A DNA stretch of 64,000 nucleotides from Candidatus Raymondbacteria bacterium RIFOXYA2_FULL_49_16 (GTDB taxonomy: Bacteria > Fibrobacterota > OXYB2-FULL-49-7 > XYB2-FULL-49-35), in contig MFYT01000004.1 of assembly GCA_001789205.1 (NCBI GenBank), positions 25,544-89,543 on the forward strand. The letters are read 5' to 3'. A model generated the notes under the pieces. It saw only the letters and a program-made list of their open reading frames with translations, was not told where the DNA came from and ran no database searches. How positions within the stretch are numbered: the first letter of the stretch is position 1; every line of letters begins with the position of its first letter. The position numbers and the translations under genes were made by a program. Below, in pieces: positions 18,617 to 27,032 of this stretch.

Positions 18617-20380
18617 ATGGAAATGCGCATTCATTCCCTGGGTATCTTCGAGGTCATTGTGCCCGAACTTGGGGCCGACCAAATTTTCGACACGGAAAAA
18701 CTCAAAGATTTTTTCACTTCAGCGCTCAACCGCGGGGTCCGGAATTTCTGCATCGACTTCTCGCGTTTTTCATCGCTCGATAAGGCGGTAATAAAATCTA
18801 TCATAAGCTTGAATAAGGTTGTTTTGCGCTCAACCGGCAGACTCACCATTCTCTCCACCAACAGCGCCATCACAGAGACGCTCGACCATTCGGGCATTTC
18901 CGGCATTATCCGCGTCTATCTGTCCGAAGATGAAATCAGCGCAGATTCAAAAGAGATCCTGAAACAGACCGAATCATTCTACATCGGCAACATCAAGCAG
19001 GCCGAACCCCCCAAACACCTGAAGAAAGAGGACACGCCCGAATCCAAGGTAAAAGCCGACACACCGCCAAAAGACCAGTTTGATACGCTCAAGGCTGAAC
19101 TTTCGAGCCTCATCTCATTCGATACCGATGAACCTGAAACGCCATCCACTACCCCGCCACCGCAGCAGCAACCGAAAAAAGAGGAGAGCGTACTCGAGAC
19201 CATTCCGGAGAGGAAAGAACAACCCCGGGAAAAAAGCGAACCCGATACTGGGTGGCTTAAAAAAGACCTCTCAGCCCTCTTTTCCGATTCCTCCGAGCCC
19301 GAGAAAAAACCAGAACCAAAACCCGAGCCGCCAAAGCCAAAGGAAGAAGAAGCGCCTTTTATCTCTTCAGCGCCAAAAACTTTCAAACAAGGTGAACCCA
19401 GGTATCACGCGCCTCGCGCTGTGGAACAACCTGCGCAGTCGCCGAAAAAGCCAGCACCCGCAATGGACCCAGGGTCCCGCAAAACCGGGGAAGGGCCTGT
19501 TCCCGAGAAAAAGAAATCCGGCGTTCCCAAGGCAATACTTGTCATTTTACTTCTTTCCGTTATGGCCGGGGCCGTATATATGTTTGTTTTAAAGCCAGCG
19601 GACGAGAACGCCCCTATCGAGCGTCCAACTAAATATACCGCGGAACAGCCGCCTGTGGAAAAACAACCCTTGGCGCCTCCTGAGGCCGCTCCTGTTGTTC
19701 CTGAAAAACCTGCTGAAGCCGTACCACAACCCGAAGAACAAGTAGAACCTGAAAAAACAGTTAAACCCGAGTTCAGGCCTGCTCCCATGAAGCCGGAGTT
19801 CAAACCCGCTCCTAAGCCTGAACCCAGACCAGCTCCAAAGCCTACTCCAAAGCCAGAACTTAAGCCTGAACCCAAGCCTGCACCCAAACCTGAGCCTAAG
19901 CCCGAACCCAAGCCTGCACCCAAACCTGAGCCTAAGCCCGAACCCAAGCCTGCACCAAAACCTGAGCCTAAGCCCGAACCTAAACAGGAAGCAAAACCTG
20001 CTCCGGCAAAAGCCGCGCCTCAACCTGAAAAAAGCATTGAGGAAGAGGCTGATGATCTTTTTGCCGATGAACCAGCAACAGCGCCTGCTGCAAAAGCCGC
20101 TCCAGTTCCGGCCGCTCCAGCCCCCGCTCCAGCAGCAGCTGCTCCGGCGCCTGCGGCTGCCGGAGGCGGAAGTAGTACTGGGGCAATCTTCATCTCATCG
20201 TCTCCGCCAACTGCCGAGATCATTTATGATGGTAAAGTGGTGGGTACGGCAAACCGCGCGCCGGTCACGCTTCCGGTTGGCACCTACAAAATTACCCTGC
20301 GCAAGGGTTCCATTGAGACTGAAGTCGAAATCGAAGTGCTCGAAGGCAAGAACAAACCCAAGTTCATCAAGCTGAAATAA
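18617..20380 (+). CDS. STAS domain - transmembrane - proline-rich spacer - PEGA domain protein
   Basis: 587 aa with an unusual order of parts. Residues 1-110 are a STAS domain (FCIDFSRFSSLDKAVIKSII). Residues 115-300 are charged, low complexity. One transmembrane helix follows at about 303-325 (AILVILLLSVMAGAVYMFVL). Then comes a long TonB-like Pro-Lys-Glu spacer (about 340-520) including three exact 12-residue repeats, and a C-terminal PEGA domain (about 525-587, IFISSSPPTAEIIYDGKVVG). The layout implies a cytoplasmic STAS sensor or anchor joined through the periplasm to a PEGA domain near the cell wall or outer membrane. The next gene, 5 nt on, is a cell-wall endopeptidase. Confidence 0.8.
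   Translation: MEMRIHSLGIFEVIVPELGADQIFDTEKLKDFFTSALNRGVRNFCIDFSRFSSLDKAVIKSIISLNKVVLRSTGRLTILSTNSAITETLDHSGISGIIRVYLSEDEISADSKEILKQTESFYIGNIKQAEPPKHLKKEDTPESKVKADTPPKDQFDTLKAELSSLISFDTDEPETPSTTPPPQQQPKKEESVLETIPERKEQPREKSEPDTGWLKKDLSALFSDSSEPEKKPEPKPEPPKPKEEEAPFISSAPKTFKQGEPRYHAPRAVEQPAQSPKKPAPAMDPGSRKTGEGPVPEKKKSGVPKAILVILLLSVMAGAVYMFVLKPADENAPIERPTKYTAEQPPVEKQPLAPPEAAPVVPEKPAEAVPQPEEQVEPEKTVKPEFRPAPMKPEFKPAPKPEPRPAPKPTPKPELKPEPKPAPKPEPKPEPKPAPKPEPKPEPKPAPKPEPKPEPKQEAKPAPAKAAPQPEKSIEEEADDLFADEPATAPAAKAAPVPAAPAPAPAAAAPAPAAAGGGSSTGAIFISSSPPTAEIIYDGKVVGTANRAPVTLPVGTYKITLRKGSIETEVEIEVLEGKNKPKFIKLK
19871..19978 (+). repeat. Three tandem 36-bp repeats coding for a Pro-rich spacer
   Basis: Three head-to-tail copies of a 36-bp unit encode PKPAPKPEPKPE. 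The copies are almost identical (one C-to-A change in the third), so the array is recent and could change length by slippage without shifting the frame. Degenerate copies extend to both sides. Confidence 0.9.
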
Positions 20381-20385
20381 AACCT

Positions 20386-21618
20386 GTGCGCCGTTTTTTC
20401 ATTACCGGCGGCTCAACGGCCATTGGCCTTGTGGTCGCCCTTATGGCTTTTTCCTCTCCCTTTGACCGTGCTCCGGGAAGTGTGCCCGTTATCAAGGCCG
20501 CGCCCCCGCGAATACAAGGGCTTGGCGCGCCACTGGGAAGCGTTGTCCAGAAAGACCAGACCCTCTCACAGATACTAGCTGCGCAGGGGATAAAACCGGA
20601 CAGACATGCGCGCATTGTCCAAACATTGAAGGGCGTCTATGCGACCCATATTTTCCCTGGCCAGGAATACAAAATCACAACAACCCCCGATTCGCTCCTC
20701 ACGACGCTCACGCTAAAATCACGCGACCGGTGCACCGTCTACCGGGTGACGGCCAATGATACCGGCCTGTGCGCGGACTCTCTTGCGCTGCCACTTACCA
20801 AAATAACACGGTCGCTTTCGGGCACGCTGGAATCATCTCTCTACAGCGCCATTTCCTCCCTGGGCGAATCGCCCGAACTCATCCAGGCCATGATCGACCT
20901 TTTCTCCTGGGACATCAACTGGTTCTTTGATCCGCGCGAGGGCGACCATTTCTGCCTCGTCTACGAAAAATATTATTGCGGCGAAGAATTCATGAAATAC
21001 GGACGGATCCTTGCCGCAACGTACGTGAACGGCGACCGCAGGTTCACCGTCTACCATTTCAACCCGGACAGCGTGGTCAACGGCTATTTCAACGAGAACG
21101 GCGTATCTGCCAAAAAAGCGTTTCTCAAGGCGCCTTTGACCTACCACCATATCAGCTCCCGGTTCAGCCGGAGCAGACTGCATCCCATACTCAAGGTCTA
21201 CCGGCCCCATTTTGCCGTTGATTATGCGGCTGCCACAGGCACGCCGGTCAAAGCGGCCGCGGATGGCGTTGTTACCAGCGCGGGTGCGCATGGCGGGTAT
21301 GGAAACATGCTCTCACTCCGCCACGCGGGCTCCTATAATTCTTATTATGGCCACCTCTCAGGTTTTGCGCGGGGCATCCATTCGGGTAACAGGGTGCGCC
21401 AGGGCGATATCATCGGCTACGTGGGAAGCACCGGCCTTGCCACTGGTCCGCACCTTGACTATCGCATATCCCTGAACGGCCGCTTCATCGATCCATTGAA
21501 AATGGCGCCGCCGTCACTCTCCAGCGTACCCGCTCTCTTTGCCGGCGCTTTTGATGAAGTTAAGGAAAAATACCGGCACAAACTTCTTTCCGGCGAACCA
21601 GCCTATGCAGACAAATGA
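20386..21618 (+). CDS. M23-family peptidoglycan endopeptidase
   Basis: 410 aa from a GTG at 20386. The N-terminus (MRRFFITGGSTAIGLVVALMAF) is a signal anchor. The middle region (45-270) resembles the LysM/OapA-like and Csd3-like N-terminal part of envelope M23 enzymes. The C-terminal LytM domain shows the zinc motif HFAVD, the catalytic YYGHLS, and GPHLDYR, where the usual HxH is HxD as in a common subset of this family. It probably cuts peptide cross-links of peptidoglycan. It is encoded 5 nt after the STAS-PEGA gene and its last 14 nt overlap the Minf_1886 gene. Confidence 0.88.
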   Translation: MRRFFITGGSTAIGLVVALMAFSSPFDRAPGSVPVIKAAPPRIQGLGAPLGSVVQKDQTLSQILAAQGIKPDRHARIVQTLKGVYATHIFPGQEYKITTTPDSLLTTLTLKSRDRCTVYRVTANDTGLCADSLALPLTKITRSLSGTLESSLYSAISSLGESPELIQAMIDLFSWDINWFFDPREGDHFCLVYEKYYCGEEFMKYGRILAATYVNGDRRFTVYHFNPDSVVNGYFNENGVSAKKAFLKAPLTYHHISSRFSRSRLHPILKVYRPHFAVDYAAATGTPVKAAADGVVTSAGAHGGYGNMLSLRHAGSYNSYYGHLSGFARGIHSGNRVRQGDIIGYVGSTGLATGPHLDYRISLNGRFIDPLKMAPPSLSSVPALFAGAFDEVKEKYRHKLLSGEPAYADK

Positions 21619-22015
21619 CACCTACATACGCCGCATCGAGACCGCTGTGGCAAAAGATCCCCGCTATAAAATGCAGGCCTACCTCTTCATCCTCGGCGGC
21701 CTCGAATACACGCTGAAAAAACTCTCGAAAAAGGGCCGGAAGGCCGACCCGAAAAAACAAGTCACCGGCCAGGAACTCTCCCATGGGATCAAGGAATACG
21801 CCCTGGCGCAGTTTGGGCCCACGGCAAAAATGGTTTTTGACCACTGGGGCATACGCGGTTCCGGCGATTTTGGCAATATCGTCTATAATCTGATTGACAC
21901 GGGTCTCATGGGCAAAAGTGAAACAGACCGGATCGAAGACTTTAATAATGTCTTCAGCTTCGAGGATGAATTCGTGAACAACTACCGATTCAAGGTGGAT
22001 CCGCGGCGCCTCTAA
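21605..22015 (+). CDS. Minf_1886-family protein of unknown function
   Basis: 136 aa from the ATG at 21605, overlapping the M23 stop. The sequence (AKDPRYKMQAYLFILGGLEYTL ... TGQELSHGIKEYALAQFGP ... HWGIRGSGDFGNIVYNLI) matches the Minf_1886 family that I know mainly from Planctomycetes, Verrucomicrobia and related phyla. No enzymatic motif is evident. Its TAA shares one base with the ATG of the next gene (TAATG), so translation is coupled. Confidence 0.8.
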   Translation: MQTNDTYIRRIETAVAKDPRYKMQAYLFILGGLEYTLKKLSKKGRKADPKKQVTGQELSHGIKEYALAQFGPTAKMVFDHWGIRGSGDFGNIVYNLIDTGLMGKSETDRIEDFNNVFSFEDEFVNNYRFKVDPRRL

Positions 22016-22902
22016 TGGATGCCCCTTTCGTCAGCATCATTGTTCCCACTCTCAACAGGCCCGATTTTTTACGCCAAACTCTGTCCTGCATCCAGCAACA
22101 GACCTACCGTGCGTTTGAAGTGATCGTGGTTGACCAATCAACACCCGCGCGTCCTACGCAGTGCGCGGATATCCCCGACTTCAGGTATTTCCATCTTCCA
22201 AAGCAAAACCTGCCCGCTGCACGCAATCTGGGTATCAGCAATACCCGTGGAAGCATCGTCCTCTTCCTGGACGACGACGTCTCCTTTGGTCCCCTGCTGG
22301 CGGCCGCGCATGTTCGCGCCCACGCCGCCAACCCAGGGGCAGGCGCGGTGACCGGAAGGATACGGCTGAATCCGCCGCATTTTTATCCGCCGCAGAAAAC
22401 CTATGCCCTGCTCGATCCGAAAAGCGGAAAGTATTCGGCCAACTGCGACCTGGACGCAGCAGGCTTTGTCACCTGCATGAGCGGCTGTAATATGTCGCTG
22501 AAAAAAAAGGCTCTGGACGCGGTCGGGCCTTTTGATGCCAACTACCGGGGCAATGCATTGTACGAGGAAATTGATTTTTCCCTTAGGCTTACGCGTAAAG
22601 GTTTTCACATCTGGTTCGAACCCGCGGCCAGCCTCACCCATTTCAGGGCTGACAATGGCGGTTGCAGGGCAAGTGCGGGAACAGCCTACCTCAGGGCCAA
22701 ATTCAGGAACACTGGTTACTTTTTCTCAAAAAACCTCTCTCTGCTTCCCGGGCCCGCGTTTTTTATAGCGCTGAAAAATGAAATCGAGTTTTACACAAGG
22801 GAAAAAGAGGGGGGCCACAGACTCGGCGAGGCGCTGCTCCACTTCTTTTCAGCCTGCCGAGGCCTGGCGCGGGGAGCGCTCAAACGTCTTTCCGGCCTGT
22901 AG
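22015..22902 (+). CDS. Glycosyltransferase family 2
   Basis: 295 aa. GT-A fold with the N-terminal VSIIVPTLNRPDFLRQTL, the UDP-sugar/metal motif region FLDDDV, and the acceptor-site EEIDFSLRLTRKG. No membrane helix is evident, so it is a cytoplasmic or peripheral enzyme adding one sugar to a lipid-linked glycan. Its last 23 nt overlap the convergent GT4 gene. It is the last gene of the plus-strand unit begun at 18,617. Confidence 0.87.
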   Translation: MDAPFVSIIVPTLNRPDFLRQTLSCIQQQTYRAFEVIVVDQSTPARPTQCADIPDFRYFHLPKQNLPAARNLGISNTRGSIVLFLDDDVSFGPLLAAAHVRAHAANPGAGAVTGRIRLNPPHFYPPQKTYALLDPKSGKYSANCDLDAAGFVTCMSGCNMSLKKKALDAVGPFDANYRGNALYEEIDFSLRLTRKGFHIWFEPAASLTHFRADNGGCRASAGTAYLRAKFRNTGYFFSKNLSLLPGPAFFIALKNEIEFYTREKEGGHRLGEALLHFFSACRGLARGALKRLSGL

Positions 22903-24034
22903 CATTGACCAGCAATCCATATATTCGGGCAAGCTCGCTTCCCAAAACCTCTTCGGTGAACTTTTGACCATGAAGCGCACCCTGGTCAATCATGCTCTTG
23001 CGAAGCGCTGCATTGCTAAGAATGCGCTCCAGGGCATTGGCAAGCGCACTATCATCGAACGGGGCAACATACAGGCTTGCGGCGCCTCCTGCTTCGGAAA
23101 AACAGCTTCCCCTGCTGGTGATCACCGGTACCCTGCTTGCAAGGGCCTCGGCAATGGGCAAACCAAAACCTTCGAACACTGAGGGATAGGCGAACACTGA
23201 AGCCCCCTGATATAATGCGGGCAGGTCGCACGGATCAGCGTGGCCCAGGAACACAACCGACGCCTCAAGCTTCTTGCCGGTAATATACGATTTTACGGAA
23301 CTAAAATAGCTCCCCGATCCACTGCCGCAGACAACAAGGGACATTGGCACGCTGGCACGCACGCGCTCAACCGCCTTGACCAGAGAAAACAGATTCTTGC
23401 GCCGGGTAATTGAACCCACGGAAAGAATGTACTGACCTGAAAGACCATAGCGGCCCCGCACTTCGGTTATCGCCTCTTCAGAAAGGGGAACAAAATAGGC
23501 CGGATCCACGCTGGGATACACCACGCGTATCTTTTCCGGATCACAGTTAAGAAAGGCGCACAGATCGTCCCTGGTCTGGCGGCTGTCGGCAACAACGCAG
23601 GAAGCAACGCGCACCGCATGCCTGCACTTTGCCGCATACACCTTTCTATCGACAAATGGATAGGTCTCCGGATAGCGCAGAAAGATGAGATCGTGGATGG
23701 TGACCACGCTCCGGGTCCTGGTTTTTTCAATGCCCCAGGGCAGTTCATTGGTCAATCCATGGTAGATATCCAGCGCATCGCGCCCTATTTCAGATGAAAG
23801 AAAGAGCGAACGCCAGAGGGGATGGAGGGCCTCCAACACCCGCGTACGGGGCGTCCGGAAAACAGTGTTGCCCGATAGGGAAAACGCTCCGCCTGGTACA
23901 GGCTTTTTTGGACAATACAAAAACAGTTTCGCATCGGGCAATTGGCGCTGCACAGCGCGAAGCGCCGCACGGCTGTAGGCGCCAAGGCCAGTGGCATTGA
24001 AAAAAGCGCGCTTTGCGTCAAATCCGATATTCAT
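22880..24034 (-). CDS. Glycosyltransferase family 4
   Basis: 384 aa GT-B enzyme. The N-terminus reads MNIGFDAKRAFFNATGLGAYSR, typical of a GT4 subgroup with a glycine loop for the acceptor; the C-terminal donor domain has SVGSITRRKNLFSLVKA and the E(x7)E motif EGFGLPIAEALASRVPV. Retaining transfer from a nucleotide sugar is expected. It is the last gene of a four-gene minus-strand operon; its start overlaps the GT9 stop by 4 nt. Confidence 0.88.
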   Translation of the reverse strand: MNIGFDAKRAFFNATGLGAYSRAALRAVQRQLPDAKLFLYCPKKPVPGGAFSLSGNTVFRTPRTRVLEALHPLWRSLFLSSEIGRDALDIYHGLTNELPWGIEKTRTRSVVTIHDLIFLRYPETYPFVDRKVYAAKCRHAVRVASCVVADSRQTRDDLCAFLNCDPEKIRVVYPSVDPAYFVPLSEEAITEVRGRYGLSGQYILSVGSITRRKNLFSLVKAVERVRASVPMSLVVCGSGSGSYFSSVKSYITGKKLEASVVFLGHADPCDLPALYQGASVFAYPSVFEGFGLPIAEALASRVPVITSRGSCFSEAGGAASLYVAPFDDSALANALERILSNAALRKSMIDQGALHGQKFTEEVLGSELARIYGLLVNATGRKDV

Positions 24035-25002
24035 AGGCGCTGCGGTCCTTTTTTATCCCAGGCAATGATAACGGCAAGCACCTGTTCCACGGAAATGTCC
24101 GCAGGATCGGGGGCTGATACTGTGGATGCCCGACTGCCCACAGGCGCCCATCTGCCCGGATGCGTGGGAGGCCGGTCTGTATGTATGCCAAGCACACGGC
24201 GGCCAAGGGCAGCGGCTATGTGCGCCGGACCTGTACTCGATGCGACAAACCCATCCGATGCCGCGATAAAGGAGATAAGCCCCGAAAGGTCTGTCTCGGG
24301 TAGAAGCCTGCAGGCCGCAACGCCAAAGGCCGTCCGTATCTGTTCCCGTTCATGGCCATTGCCCGATAAAACAACATTGAATCTTTCCGATGGAAGGCGC
24401 GCTGCAAGATCGACAAAATGCTCCATAGGCCATACCGGAGCGCTTCCGCGCGACCCTGGGTGAAGAACCAGATTGAACCGCGCCGGATCGATGCACTTGG
24501 CCAGAGTTGGGTGCAGTTCGGGCACTCGCGTAAGGCCATACAATAATGGAATACTTTTAAGCGGGAATCCGGCAGGGCCAATGATGGGCGCAAGCAAAAG
24601 TAGGTTCAACTGCGCCTCGTGCAGGCGCGATCCTGACCGTTTTACCATGACACGCCGGTTGCAGGTAAGCCAATGATACCATCGCCGCAGCGTGCCAATG
24701 CGCAGCGGTATGCGCGCCCGTGAACACAGCCGGGCTATCCAGGGAACGGGGAACACATGCACAACCGCGTCAAAACCCGCTTTTTTGAGGCGTTCGGCGG
24801 CCCTGTCCAATCCCGCTGCCTCAAGCTCCTCGCGCACGATAATCTCATCCACGTTTGCGCATACGGCAACCAAGGGCTGCACATGCGCGCTGCAGAGAAA
24901 TCCGACCCTGCATGCCGGTTGCCACGCCTTAAGCGCGCCCGCAAGCGGTAGCGTGCAGACGACATCACCTATTTTATCCGTGCGGCTGATGAGTATCTTC
25001 AT
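24031..25002 (-). CDS. Glycosyltransferase family 9 (heptosyltransferase-like)
   Basis: 323 aa. The start MKILISRTDKIGDVVCTLPLAGALK and the C-terminal LSGLISFIAASDGFVASSTGPAHIAAALG are hallmarks of ADP-heptose:LPS heptosyltransferases. This supports an LPS inner core and therefore an outer membrane. The HPGSRGSAPVWPMEHF block is the nucleotide-sugar region. It overlaps the following GT2 gene's end by 29 nt, an unusually long coupling. Confidence 0.88.
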   Translation of the reverse strand: MKILISRTDKIGDVVCTLPLAGALKAWQPACRVGFLCSAHVQPLVAVCANVDEIIVREELEAAGLDRAAERLKKAGFDAVVHVFPVPWIARLCSRARIPLRIGTLRRWYHWLTCNRRVMVKRSGSRLHEAQLNLLLLAPIIGPAGFPLKSIPLLYGLTRVPELHPTLAKCIDPARFNLVLHPGSRGSAPVWPMEHFVDLAARLPSERFNVVLSGNGHEREQIRTAFGVAACRLLPETDLSGLISFIAASDGFVASSTGPAHIAAALGRRVLGIHTDRPPTHPGRWAPVGSRASTVSAPDPADISVEQVLAVIIAWDKKGPQRL

Positions 25003-25747
25003 GGTTCAAACGGTACAAGCCCGCGTATTTAAGGTAATTTGCCAATGCGGAAACCAGCGCAATGGTGAGTCCGTCCCTTCCATCAAGGAACCCGAGACGG
25101 AACAGATAGTCCCGGACAAAGCGCGCCGCTGGCCTGAGTAATACGCCAGCGCGCGACACCCGCCTGCCCCGTGCGTGCAATTCGCTGATGGCGATCTTAG
25201 TAAAACGCGAGGCTTGCCGGACATGCTCGTCCAATGATTCGTACGAACAGTGGACCAGGTCGCCGCGAATCCTGACAATGCGTGAACCCGGCTTCATGAC
25301 AACGGCGTTGTGCGGGTTGACGCCGCCGAATTCACCGCAATCCGTCCGCCACAACCGAACCTTGCGGTCAGGGTACCATCCGCCATGGTTGACCGGCTTT
25401 CCGCAATAAATGTTGCGGCGGTTGAACGCATACGCGTCTGCGCTGAAATCTTTTTTTACTTCAATAATTGATTGCCGCAATTCTGGAGAAAGGTATTCAT
25501 CCGCATCAATGGAAAGTACTTGCGGGTTGTTGGCCTGTGCCACGGCAAACCGTACCTGCTCCACATAACCCTCAAAGGCATGGGTGACAACACGGGCGCC
25601 TTTCTGGCGGCAAATCTCGACCGTATTGTCCATTGATCCCGAATCGACCACTACAATCTCGTCCGCAACTGGCGCCACTGAATCCAGACACCTGCCTATC
25701 TTCTCTTCTTCGTCCTGGGCTATGATTATAACCGACAACTTGATCAT
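24974..25747 (-). CDS. Glycosyltransferase family 2 (WaaE/LgtF-like LPS core type)
   Basis: 257 aa from the ATG at 25745-25747, whose ATGA overlaps the GT4 stop at 25744; an earlier start would add 15 residues. The sequence (LSVIIIAQDEEEKIGRCLDSV, DEIVVVDSGSMDNTVEIC, LSIDADEYLSPEL, KVRLWRTDCGEFGG) follows the WaaE/KdtX-type beta-glycosyltransferases that add the first hexose to the LPS core. The DxD-like metal site is DADE. Confidence 0.87.
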   Translation of the reverse strand: MIKLSVIIIAQDEEEKIGRCLDSVAPVADEIVVVDSGSMDNTVEICRQKGARVVTHAFEGYVEQVRFAVAQANNPQVLSIDADEYLSPELRQSIIEVKKDFSADAYAFNRRNIYCGKPVNHGGWYPDRKVRLWRTDCGEFGGVNPHNAVVMKPGSRIVRIRGDLVHCSYESLDEHVRQASRFTKIAISELHARGRRVSRAGVLLRPAARFVRDYLFRLGFLDGRDGLTIALVSALANYLKYAGLYRLNHEDTHQPHG

Positions 25748-26865
25748 TGGCGCACTGCCTTCTTTTCCGTATCCTGGCAGAGACGCTCCCATGCACGGCC
25801 AAACTCCTTCATGTTGAAAGGACCGCGCGCCTGCTCTTCATTGAACCTGCCGAACCTAAGCCGCTTGCTCCTGTCGTCCGCCAGCTGTTTTATTGCGTCG
25901 GCAAGGGCATGCCCGTCCCGCGGCCGTACCACAATACCGCCCTTGCCGTTTTGTACGATCTCAGGAACGCCATGCACATTAGTAGCAACCAGAGGCAGGC
26001 CAAAACACATCATCTCAAGACCAATGCGGCAGATTGCCTCTGATCCGACCGAAGCCACAACACCGATAGTAAGGGAAGGAAGAATCTCACGTACATCAGC
26101 GGCGCGCGGAAGAAAAAAAACATTGGCCCGCGCTTCAGGCCGCAGCAACGCTTCAAGGTCTGTTCGTTTTACCGCGCACTCCTCGCCGCTTACCAGGAAC
26201 TTAATATCAGGTCTTCCGGAAAGGAGGTTCGCGGCCTCCATGAGATACCGATGGCCTTTGACCGGATCGAGCCGGGCGACAATGCCCGTAAGAACAACGT
26301 CATCAGCAAGGCCCAATTCGCTGCGCACGTTTCTTTGCGGTGCAAAATCCCTGAACCCGGCGCAATCAATGGGCTGGGGAACAACCGTGACCATGTCTGG
26401 TCCAATGCCAAACCCCTCATAATACCCTTTCATGAACAAGGAGGGGACCACCTTTGTATCAATGATTTTTTTATACAGAAAACGGTTCAGAGGATTGTCG
26501 CGGGGCTGCCTGATATCAGCGCGAACATCAATGGTACGCAATCCTGTCCGGGAAAAAGGCGCGGCTGCTGCTGCCAGCAGGCGGTCCTCGCCCCGGTGGG
26601 TCACCATCACATCGATCTGATTATCATGGATAAACTTCCTGAGCCGCACGACTGAAAGACACAATTTAATGGGGTTGAATGAATTGGGGTAGATACCGGA
26701 TACCGTGGGGAAGTTGCGCGTCTGCGCCGCGGAGATGATTGGTGAACCCGCGATGCCGCTGAAAAAGACCTCCGCGCCCTGACTGCGCATGGCAAGGCCC
26801 GCGTCGAGCGCGTATTGCGCGCACGCATTGAACCACCGGACGGAAATGAGATGAAGTACACGCAT
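25744..26865 (-). CDS. Glycosyltransferase family 4
   Basis: 373 aa GT-B enzyme: N-terminal acceptor domain (VLHLISVRWFNACAQYALDAG), linker, and donor domain with LTGIVARLDPVKGHRYLMEA and EAICRIGLEMMCFGLPLVATNVHGVPEIV. It is the first protein gene of the GT operon and its ATG lies only 9 nt after the last base of the selenocysteine tRNA, with no ribosome site in that gap. Confidence 0.87.
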   Translation of the reverse strand: MRVLHLISVRWFNACAQYALDAGLAMRSQGAEVFFSGIAGSPIISAAQTRNFPTVSGIYPNSFNPIKLCLSVVRLRKFIHDNQIDVMVTHRGEDRLLAAAAAPFSRTGLRTIDVRADIRQPRDNPLNRFLYKKIIDTKVVPSLFMKGYYEGFGIGPDMVTVVPQPIDCAGFRDFAPQRNVRSELGLADDVVLTGIVARLDPVKGHRYLMEAANLLSGRPDIKFLVSGEECAVKRTDLEALLRPEARANVFFLPRAADVREILPSLTIGVVASVGSEAICRIGLEMMCFGLPLVATNVHGVPEIVQNGKGGIVVRPRDGHALADAIKQLADDRSKRLRFGRFNEEQARGPFNMKEFGRAWERLCQDTEKKAVRQ

Positions 26866-26874
26866 ATAAATAAC

Positions 26875-26967
26875 CGGAAGAGGCAGGAATCGAACCCACC
26901 ACGGACAGTATTATCCGCCCGCATACGGTTTTGAAGACCGCTGGAGACACCAGTCCCCGTCTCTTCC
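26875..26967 (-). tRNA. selC: tRNA-Sec (anticodon UCA)
   Basis: 93 nt, folded by eye. The RNA starts GGAAGAG and ends CUCUUCC plus discriminator G; no CCA is encoded. The D stem has six pairs with a four-base loop (GGGGAC / UGGU / GUCUCC), a hallmark of tRNA-Sec. The anticodon loop is CUUCAAA (UCA), the variable arm is long with a 5-6 bp stem (CGGGC / GUCCG), and the T loop is UUCGAUU. Between T loop and discriminator there are 12 bases, so acceptor plus T stem is 12 bp rather than the usual bacterial 13. selA and selB lie 2.8 to 6.2 kb upstream on the same strand. Confidence 0.95.
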
Positions 26968-26973
26968 GTCAAT

Positions 26974-27003
26974 AGTATATTATTTTCCCGGAAAATGGGG
27001 CAA
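26974..27003 (-). promoter_or_regulatory. Putative selC promoter with a palindrome between -35 and -10
   Basis: On the minus strand TTGCCC (26998-27003) and TATACT (26974-26979) are 18 bp apart, and the -10 box ends 6 nt before the first tRNA base, so transcription would start at or next to G1. The spacer contains the palindrome ATTTTCC-C-GGAAAAT on the plus strand (26982-26996), a possible operator. Confidence 0.45.
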
Positions 27004-27032
27004 GGAACAATCGCGGAGTTGACACAAAAATA

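Noticed and set aside
19871-19978. Regular repeats suggesting a CRISPR-like array
   Set aside because: They are in-frame coding repeats of a Pro-Lys-Glu spacer without spacers between copies.
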